Made by a program: the position numbers and the translations under genes
Notes under the pieces: generated by a model
The model's database searches: none
What the model was told of the DNA's origin: nothing
The model's input: only the letters and a program-made list of their open reading frames with translations
DNA from: Enchytraeus crypticus
Taxonomy: Eukaryota > Annelida > Clitellata > Enchytraeida > Enchytraeidae
Length of the DNA stretch: 64,000 nucleotides
Reading direction: 5' to 3'
Assembly: GCA_905160935.1 (NCBI GenBank)
Contig: CAJHZI010000493.1
Coordinates: 702,501-766,500, forward strand
Shown here: positions 1-10,500 of the stretch, piece after piece
How the letters are laid out: the number at the start of each line of letters is the position of its first letter
Position numbering within the stretch: position 1 is the first letter of the stretch

Positions 1-3000
1 TTAAGCCGGTTAAGTTCATCGAGGTTAGACACGTGGTAGCTACATTAGACGTTGGCAAACCGCTTGATTTAGTGCTTAATGCTGTTGTGGAAGAAGATAG
101 TGGATAACCTGATGCTGCCTGTAAAGTTGTCGATGATTGTCTCACAGTTGATAAATCTTCTGCTGTCGTAACAATGGAACGAGTGGCTGTAGAAATACTA
201 TCTGAACTCAGTCCAGACGACACTGCTACCACTCCCTGGTGTAAAACACCCGCTGTGGAGTCAGTAAAATCCCCCAGTGTGGTAGCAGCACGTGCATACT
301 GTCCTGCAGTACTGGATGTCTGACTCAACCTGCCACTGTCCATTGTCTCCACCCTATCTACCATGTCCAACAGGTCGTTCTCACTGAATGTCAGCGTAAA
401 TGATCGGTCATCCACTTTACTCACCAGATTTCTTGACCCCGCTTCATCCCTAGCTGTTTCTAACGGTTCTTCATTCGCTCCCTTACCTTTACGTCTGGAA
501 AGCGTCTGCTCCTTCCTTTTCTCTGCTTTTGATCGTAGCGTATGAGAGGCAGTGTTAGGCTTGGAAGGCGTGGTAGAGTAGTCAATGGCACTGTCGTTGG
601 GAGAGAAATCTATAGGATTGGAAGAGGTTTTGGCTGAATTTAACCGTTGATTATCCGAGGACGTGGCACTTGTGAAAATATTAAACAAACTGCCAGCGGC
701 TGATTCGCTGGTAGCCACTGTGCTGCCTCCGAAGTCCAAAATATTTGATTTAACTGGTAGAAAGTTGCTCAATGCAAATCTTCGATAAGAACCCGGCTCA
801 GACTGCGGCTCTGTCGCTATCTCAGTGAAGTCTCCAATGCTCTCACCTATCTTATCTCGATTGACATCCGTCTCGACAGGTTTTATGCCGTCAAAATCAG
901 CGAATGCTAGCATAACATCCTGTCCTTCTGACAACTGACTCCTCTTACTCTTAAGTTTTGAGCTCGGAGTCTCTATAGATGGCTTTTCCGATTCCTCCTT
1001 CGATCTTCTATTCGAATCTAACGTCTTTGTTGATGTAGATTTTACTGACGACTCCACGTTTTTACCACCATTTCTACCAGCTTTACTTTCCTTGGAAATA
1101 TTTGTAAACGAGTCATCATTGCTTCTGACGTTTGATTTACCAGTTTTATTTTCTTTCGAAGTATTTATTTCCGCACTTTGTTTGCCATCTTTTCCCATTT
1201 TGTTTTCCTTCGACGTGTTGAGGAAAGAGTCTGCTATTTCGCCGTCAGACATTTCCTCCTCGCTGTTTTTTGAATCCGTCATTCTGCTCAAATTTTCCCG
1301 ACTCTCTGATAACCCAGTGTTCACTGAACCTCTATTCTCTTTATTCATCTTCGATTTGCTCGTATCTCGCTTCTCCTTCTTCTTCCTCTTTCCATCCTTG
1401 CTCGTAAACTCTTCAGGCACTTCTTTATTTCTCAGATCTTTTCTCTTTAGAGACGCACCTCTGCTCGGAGAGGCGAGGTGATCAGGATTAGTGAAGCTCT
1501 CAGACTCTTGATCCAGTTCTTCCACTTTTCTCTTCGCAGGAGTCCTGCTCCGCTCGTACGTCCTGTTCGTCTTGCGAAGTTTCGGCAAATCATCTTCGTC
1601 GTACTCGAAGGCATCCAGCCCACCTCTGAGAGCCTCGGCTTCCTCAGCACCCTCCCTTCCACTGCTCTGATCATCCCTACCAGAGTTACCATCAACATCA
1701 GAAACAACTTTTGCGTCATGCAAAAGAGTTTTCCCAGAACATAACTTATCTTTACCAGCAGCCACTGCTGCGACAGCTGTTGAAGTACATGTATCAGCAT
1801 TGCTGGGAATGTTCTCCGGAGATTTCAGACCAGTCGCAGGTTGCTTGCTCGAGTCCGTCCTACTTCTCATCACCCTAGAACTACTCACTGATCTACCCTC
1901 TAAACATGCCACGACTTTCTCGTCAATCTGTTTTCCAGGCGCTCGCATCTGCTTTCCTCTTCCTCTTCGAGGCAGTCCAGCCTGTGGCAGAGACGGGTCA
2001 ATCAGTCCCATCGACTCCAGGCTCGGCATGTCCATGACAACAGGAGGTGCTGGTTTACTAGTGAAGTCTTTAGCCGCTGTTACGCCGCTGACAGGAGCAA
2101 AGCTAGTAGAAACAGTAGCGGGACAATGAAGCACAGAGGAAGCACTGATCTGTGATGTGAAGACATCTATTTGCTTACTCGCTGATCCTTCAACGAGTCC
2201 TGCCTGGCTTGACCCCCTCAACTTACCAGCTTCTGTTTTACTGGGTGAAAACTTACCAGAAGCTGATTTATTAGCCAACAATTTACCTGATTTATTGTGA
2301 GTAGACTCAGCTTGTTTCTTCACGGGAGACTCAGAAGCTGGTCTACTTACACCAGAATATGGTTTACTTACACCAGATTCACCAGAATATAGTTTGGTTG
2401 CACTAGGTTCACCAGAATGTGGTTTGGTTACACCAGGTTCACCAGAATGTGGTTTACTTGCACCAGATTCACCAGACGCTGGTTTACTTACACCAGATTC
2501 ACCAGAATATGGTTTACTTACAACAGATTCACTAGAATATGATTTACTTACACCAGTCTCACCAGACACCGGTTTAACTGCACCAGGCCTGGTGGGTGAG
2601 TCATGACACAGCGAGGTAGCGACTGAGGTTTTAGGTGTGGCCGCTGTACCGTGATAAGCGTCAACAATGCACGTCGCTGAGAAAGGAACAGTAGCGGAGA
2701 GGGAGTGGGCGGGGATATTGAGCAGACTCTTTCCAGGCAGCATGACCACCGGAGACACGCTGTTAGACATCGCCGCAGTGCTCGCTGGGATGTTGAGAAG
2801 CCTCGCCGTCAATCTCTCGTCAGATCTGCTCCGTCGCTCCGACGACTTGATCACAAACTTAACCTCACGCGGGGGAGACTTAGTCCTCACAAGGTTCACC
2901 GGCGTGCTAGTCATGTTCCTGTTCTTTACGCTGACTGACCGTTTCTTCTTTGCGCCCTTAACTTCTGGCAACACTGGCTCTCCAGCAGCTACCGGCTGTT

Positions 3001-4542
3001 CCGGTACATTCTCTACATGACGCGGAAAGTTTTCCATCTGCTTGGAGCCACTCACAGGTGGAGCCACGCAGGGGCCAATGCGGATGAGGTCTGAGAAATC
3101 ATTGAGCCGAGCCGAGTCCTCGCTCTCATCATCATCATCTAGCCGCGAGGCGGAGAGATTGTCTAGAAAGCTCTGAGCTGACACAACCTGGGAGGTGGTC
3201 ACCTGGTAGTCAGGCAGGGACTGAGACAGTACGGTGGGCTCCATCCCCTGAGTCAACTCTCCCTTCTTGTTCTTCTTTGTCTTCACTCGGGACTTTAGAG
3301 TTTTAGCGTTTAATCCGGTCGCAGCTGCGCACATCGCTGATAAGGGAGTTGATTGCTGATAGAGACTATTGTCGCTGCAGACTGATAAGCCACTGAAGCT
3401 CGTCTGATTCATTAACTCCTGACTCGTATCAATCAGCAGTTCGTCGTTGCCGTGGTAACCTGATGTCACCGGGGAAATCCCAGTAGGCGTAATGCAGGAA
3501 AATATAGACTCGGCAGCTTTTGCGAGGATGTCCTTGCTGGTACCTGGTAACACTGTTTCGCTGGAGACTGCCACAGACAGTGGTGCCATCCCAGACATTT
3601 CAGTGGCACTAGAAGCCACAGCACAATGGTACACATCACTAGAGGGCAGCATGCTATTAGAAGACCCAGAGCTAGTGCTGAAGACTACTGGGGCATTACC
3701 ATCCTGCATCACTCCACTGGACGTCATACTGTTACACAGCTCCGTCATCGATGTCCCCATCTGCGGGTTTTGCCCAAAAGAGACATTTCCACTGGAGGGA
3801 ATTCCCTGAGGTCCACTGAACCCGTCCATCATGCCAACAGGCGCAATCTGAGGTCCAGACCCGAAACCAGGATTAACGCAGGTCGGACCAAAAAAGTTCA
3901 CCTGATACGGTGCAGAGCCGGGCGGCATAGCAATCTGCGGCAGCATGAAGTTCTGCATCATGTTAGCGGGAGCATGGGCTCCCATGACACCCATCGGCAT
4001 TCCCATAGAGAACTGATTCCCTGTGGGAATAAAACACTGCTGCCCACCCATCATTCCCAGTGATGTGGGAATACCGGTGGGTTGGGAAAGAACGGTAAAC
4101 TGAGGCGGCTGATGAGAAGAGCTAGCTGGGCTAGCGGCTACCACAGCCACCGGCTTACTCTGAGAGCTTGTGGTAGAGACCTCTGATGTAACCGCCGGCT
4201 TAGGCATGAGTTGCCGCTGAGCCGGTTTAGCCGGCTGACTGCTAGCGGAGACATTTGTCTTAGCGTCAGAGCTTGGTATGGTCAGTATAATGGCTCCCTC
4301 TGGTGTCAGAGTAGCTGTTAGTGTTTGCGGCAGGACCGCAGGTGTGACCACTGAACTGGCAGTGCTTGATGTTTTCTTGGACTTGCTGCGCGAGGAGGAG
4401 GATGATTTGGAGGAGCTGGTGGAGGGGACGAGGAAGGTGGAGCCACCAGCTTGGTGGCTGCCTGTAGAGGTGAGGACCTGAACCAGCCCTGGAGGCTTCT
4501 GCACCGCTGAGTTACTGCACGCCATAGAGACCAGGCCTGCAC
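1..4542 (-). CDS. USF3-like gene, exon 8 (partial, runs off left edge)
   Basis: One open frame of over 1500 codons from acceptor gtgtag|GTGCAGG to the window edge without a stop. It is easy to miss because no stop lies in the window. It is Ser/Thr/Pro/Lys-rich with acidic patches (RLDDDDESEDSARL) and basic stretches (KRKKKEKRDTSKSK). About nine copies of a decapeptide like YSGESGVSKP fall between 2340 and 2590. I checked the frame at 60, 1498, 2500, 3130 and 4540 and it is constant, but I did not check every codon for stops. Confidence 0.65.
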
Positions 4543-7500
4543 CTACACAATCCATCAACCAGCAGTTAATTATAATTCATCACCATCAACATCATCTTCA
4601 ATTAAATCCCAGTTTAACTAGAGTCGGAATAAGAATAGACCTTCTCCAATCATAAGGTCTTTTGAAGTTTTTCCATTCGTTTAAATATTGTAGCAATTTC
4701 TGGAGCCTAGCTGCTCACCAACCGAATGCCCTTTCTGACGTTGGTAATAAATTCTAATTATTATCAATTAATTGTTTATTAATTAAAGTTTATTAGTAAA
4801 GTAAGAGACACAATGACAGGAGCAGAATGTATTATATAGTGTATAATAAAGGATACCTGAATTGTAGAAGTTTGTCTATCTACCCTCCTTATAGAGGAGG
4901 TACGTATTATCGAGCAATAATACAATACAACAAAATTCAGTTCCTCACATACAGTCATTGATGACAACGTCACAAGCAGAGCACATAACCGAAGGCAGCT
5001 ACAGCATAGATTAATATGAAATATTTATAAAACTAACAATATCTTAAACATCCTGCACTTTCTGACTGGTAAGAATTTCTGTTGGGTGTTACAAGAAGAA
5101 AAAAAGTACTTTTGAAATATCAACACACACGCAGAACTTTGCTATAAAACTTGCTATAATATAATATAATGTTATTATTATTATTATTATTATTATTAAC
5201 AATGAAAACTTATATAGCAGTGTCATGGCCGAACTCCGGCCTTCGAGACTACTTTACAGGAAGAGTTCAATTGTAGTCATGAGCTAAATAACAATTACAT
5301 TTAAATTAACATATGAGCGGAACTTTACGCTATCCAGCAACACTCGTACCAGACTTCATAATACAAAATACTCATATTAAACATACATGATTATTATGAG
5401 TTATTATGAATGTTGAGTTATAAACAAATTTATTGAAGACTGACAGACATAAAAATCACACCCACAACTCTGTAGACTACAGAAAGCTCAGCCACTTAGA
5501 ATACAGCAAGTTATCAACATACCAGAGAAGCCATTCAGACACCCCATGGACCCCACATGCTGCACCCCACCCTGCAGAGGGGCAGGCATCAGCAGCCCAC
5601 CACTCACAGGCTGACACTGCTGGGGAGGAAACAGGAGGTTTGGCTGGGTGACCACGGGCACTATCTGCCCATTGGGCAGCATGAGGGCAGAGGGGTACTG
5701 ACTATTCTGTGTCTGCAACATGTTCACCGCCATCGGCCCCTGTGGCATGTTCACCGTCACAGTCTGGTTCATCAGCCCCACGGCCTGGGGTAACCCAGGG
5801 GCGACCATGCCGTTGGGTCCAACCACCATCGACCCTGGCATGCCGCTGTTATTCAACGGTCCACCGATGATGGACCCGTGCACCGGTATGCCGTTATTAT
5901 GCATGGGCCCAGTGATGATCGACCCGTTCGGAGATCTTAGTAGAAAATTTTGAGCTGGAGCGGCAAGGCCGCTGTTGACTAAGCCGTTGTTAAATGAACC
6001 ATCGTAGGACGATTGAGGCATGACCATGCTGCCAGCAAAGCCTCCCATCATCTGCACGGACGACATATCGGTGGACTGAACACACGAGGAAGAGGATGTT
6101 AGCCCGTCTGACCCCTCGCTCTGTCCAGAGCTACCAAACCCCCCTCCACCCATCCACTGACCACCCATGCTGTTCAGCCCTGCACAGCCCAAGCCCTGGG
6201 GGTGTATAGCCCCTCCTGTAAGGGGCAGTGGGCCGATGCTCTGTAGAAAACTGCCCTGAACCGGTGAGCTAAAATTCCCAGGCGATGGTTGAGATTTAGC
6301 AGCAGACGAAGGGCTGAGAATGGAGCCATGTTGTTGTTGCTGCCCCGTGGTGGACGGTAGGACCTGGAGCACTGGAGTGGACTGAGACACAGCCGCTGAG
6401 GATCTCACTGGAGAGAAGAAGCGTTGATGTGAAAATATTCCACCGGATATCAGTGAGTCGCTGATGTTGAGTGCAGCGTCAGAGCTGATGAGAGAGGCTG
6501 TAGAGAGCAGAGACACACCTGATGATAACACGCAGTGACTTGCAGCGTTAGAGCAAAGCATCGAGTCGCTCATTACGCCATCTGTTATAAGAGATTCCAT
6601 TGGTCTAATAGTTCCTTCGTTCTGATTGGCTGGTGATATGTCGCAGTAGGACATCTGGTGTTGGTTTACCGCTGTGTCGGATACAGTGGGATCTGTGTGA
6701 TGATCACTACATACGACAGTCAATAGACCCCTAGACGTTTGTTCTATTGCAGTGGAATGGGCGTGGTTAATAGTAAAAGCATTCGAGGTGGTTACATTGT
6801 CATTACAATGAGCTGTGTGTGGTACACTTACAGAGAGGGCAGCGGCTTGGTTTGATAGACATGTTGAGTTGCTCACAAATAGCCGCTGATCAACAGAAGC
6901 AGAACCTGTAGCGTTTGATTGACAAGTTTCACTAATCAATGAGAGCTGATTATCCACTGAGGCCACACCCCCACAGGTGGACCACTGGTTTGATTGATAG
7001 CTGAGAGGCGTGGTAATTGATGAACAGGCTGATACAACAGTGGTGTTACTAGACAGCTTCGACGGGCTCAGCACAGTCATAGAGCTGCATGTATTGACAG
7101 CAGCTGAGCCAGCAGAGCTAGCAGCTGAGCCAGCCCAGTTGGCAGCTGAGCCAACCCAGCTAGCAGCAGAGCTAGCAGCAGAGCCAGCCCAGCTAGCAGC
7201 AGAGCTAGCAGATGAGACAGCAGAGCTAGCCGCTGAGCCAGCAGAGCTAGCAACTGAGCCAGCAGTGCTAGCAGCTGAGACAGCTGAGATATCTATTGAG
7301 CTAGCAGCTAGGGCAGAGACAGCAGCTGAGTCAGAAGAGCTAGCAGCAGCTGCATTAAGCTCCTCCTCCACAGCTGTCACAGCTTTCTCTACAGACAACG
7401 AGTCAGCTAGAGAACTGTCGATCAGCGTCTCCAAGATCTGTAACATCAAACACATACAACAGTAAATAAACCACTACATGCGTAACATCACACACACAAT

Positions 7501-10500
7501 AGTAAATAAACCACTACATCTCTAGCATCACACACACAATAGTAAATACACCACTACATCTCTAGCATCACACACATACAGTCTTAAATAAACCACTACG
7601 CGTGATGATGTGTCAAGTATCTATAACATCAAACAAATAAAATAGTAAAACAGCCTTCGAAAGTGCCCAAGTTTTCTTTTAACGAACAAACGCTTAAAGG
7701 CATACAGTATTCGGCCGTTATATTCCTATTGATTAATTAGTACATTAATTGTAAGGATATGAGGGGGTGAGTTAGTCAGGCATTTGAACGTGGTCAGACA
7801 GGATTTATGTAGTCTGATACCATCATGAAGATTCTGTAGCAAAGGTGAGGCAGAATCAGAGTGCTTAGCACTAAGAACATGAGTCATACTTGAGTCATAC
7901 TTGAGTCATACTTGAGTCATACTTGAGTCATACTTGAGTCATACATGAGTCATACAAGAGTCATACAAGAGTTATACAGGAGTCATACTTGAGTCATACG
8001 AGAGTCATACAAGAGTCATACATGAGTCATACAAGAGTCATACATGAGTCATACAAGAGTCATACATGAGTCATACATGAGTCATATGTGTCAATGACAA
8101 ACCTCTTGTAAGAATGAAAACAATTGATTATAGTAATGAGTCATGCATGAGTCATACATAGTCATAAATGAGTTATACATGAGTCATGCACGAGTCATAC
8201 ATAAGTCATGCACGAGTCATACATAGTCATACACAGTCATAAATGAGTCATACATGTCAGTGACAAACCTCTTGAGCAGATGAAGCACTATTGGCCGATG
8301 GCACTGATGTTCCGCTGAACATGGTCACTGCTGAGACAGGTGGCACGGTGCTGTTAGACATCCACGGCACAACTCCATACATGCCACTGTATGACATGGC
8401 ACCGCTAATCATGCTTACACCAGCACCGCTGTTCATCGCGGAGCCGTTTATAGTGCCGTTAATCATCCCAGCAGCAGTAATCCCACTGTTAATCATTCCA
8501 CCAGCACTAATCCCACCGTTAATCATTCCACCAGCACTAATCCCACTGTTAATCATCCCAGCAGCACTAATCCCACTGTTAATCCCAGCACTAGGATAGG
8601 CCAATGTTATGTCTAAAGGTTGACTGAAGTCGGTGGTTTGCTGCTGCAGCTGCCAGGCTGCTGAACACAGCTGAGAGCTTACAGATGCAGCAGCTGATTC
8701 AGCAGTGCAGTAGCTGACACTGGTTGCTGCAGCAGCAGAAGAGCTGAGAGCAGCTGTGGCAGCAGAAGAGCTGAGAGCAGCAGTAGCAGCAGCAGCAGAA
8801 GAGCTGAGAGTGCTAGATGTTGTCGTGGAGGAGGAGGAGTTAGCGACAGAGTCGTGATGATTTCTGTATCTCCACGTGACCATCAGCTGTGCAGGATCAA
8901 TATCTGTAGGTAAGCCTGCAGCACCAATCACAAAATATAAATCACTCAATCGATCAATCAATATCGATCACAATATATCAAACAGTCAATCAATATCATT
9001 CCGCTTCAAATCAATGATACGGCCATACAAGTTTCGGTAAATGAAAAATTTAGTTTACAAATTACATGCAAAAGAGTCAAGATGATGGAAACAGTTGGCA
9101 TCAGCTTGATGACACTACAAGTGCCTCTCAGAATCATCTAATGAATTATTCTAATTATTAATTGTTATCTATAGTTCATAGTCATCTATGCTACATAGGG
9201 CATAGTCATCTAACGAAAGCAGGGTGCTGATATAACTGAGGGAAATATATGCCATGGACCTGCCACTAGGCAGTGAGAGACGAGAGAGTATGAACCTGTG
9301 ATGCTGAGTATGTTCTGATATCTAATCAGCTCCAGTTTTAACTGAGTGTTCTCCATCTGAAGCCGTTCTAACTGCTCCTCTGCAAACAAATACCATCAAT
9401 ATTTAAATATCTTACTTTATTTAAATATTACAGATAGTTCAGTGTGTGTCCATAGAATGAAGTTTTGAAACTGAATGAAATGAAATAAAATTGAATGAAA
9501 TTGAAATGAAATTGAATAAAATGAAGGTATATTCGTGTCCCGACTCTGGTTAAACTGGAAATTAGGTGAAGATGATGATGATGAAAAATAGTTCAGTGTG
9601 TGCGGCATCAAGTAAACGTCATTTTAATACTACTGAAGTCGTTCTAACTGTTCCTCTATATGTACACTGCAAGTACTGTTATCTCACCATACACACACTG
9701 ACAGTACTGCTATCTTTGAGTAAACTGAGAGAGATAGTGAAGCAATGGACCTGCCATTAGGCAGTAAACTGAGAGAGATATTGAAGCAATGAACCTGCCA
9801 TTAAGCAGAAAACTGAGAGCGATATTGAAGCAATGGACCTGCCATTAGGTAGAAAACTGAGAGAGATAGTGAAGCAATGGACCTGCCATTAGGCAGTAGA
9901 CTGAGAGATAGTGAAGCAAAGGACCTGCCATTAGACAGTAGACTGAGAGATAGTGAAGCAAAGGACCTGCCATTAGGCAGTAGGCTGAGAGAGATAGAGC
10001 ACACATACTTGAGCACATGTTGGTATAGTCCAGGCTCTTAGATAGAGCACATGTTGGTATAGTCCAGGCTCTTAGATAGAGCACATGTTGGCATAGTCGA
10101 AACTGAGAGAGATAGTGAAGCAAAGGACCTGCCATTAGGCAGTAGGCTGAGAGAGATAGTGCACACATACTTGAGCACATGCTGGTATAGTGAAGGCTTT
10201 TAGATAGAGCACACATACTTGAGCACATGTTGGTATAGTTGAAACTGAGAGAGATTGTGAAGCAAAGGACCTGCCATTAGGCAGTAGGCTGAGAGAGATA
10301 GTGAAGCAGTGGACCTGCCAAAAGGCAGTAGGCTGAAAGAGATAATGAAGCAATGGACCTGCCATTAGGCAGTTCGCTGTTCGCTGAGAGAGATAGTGAA
10401 GCAGTGGACCTGCCATTAGGCAGTAGGCTGAGAGAGATAGAGCACACATACTTGAGCACATGTTGGTATAGTCCAGGCTCTTAGTGGCTGTTGACCTCGC

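Noticed and set aside
2667-3020. 117-residue plus-strand frame
   Set aside because: Antisense shadow of the very long minus-strand exon of the bHLH gene.
7010-7465. Glu/Ala/Leu repeat frame on the plus strand
   Set aside because: Antisense of the Ser/Ala repeat in bHLH exon 7, open because the repeat unit is a multiple of three.
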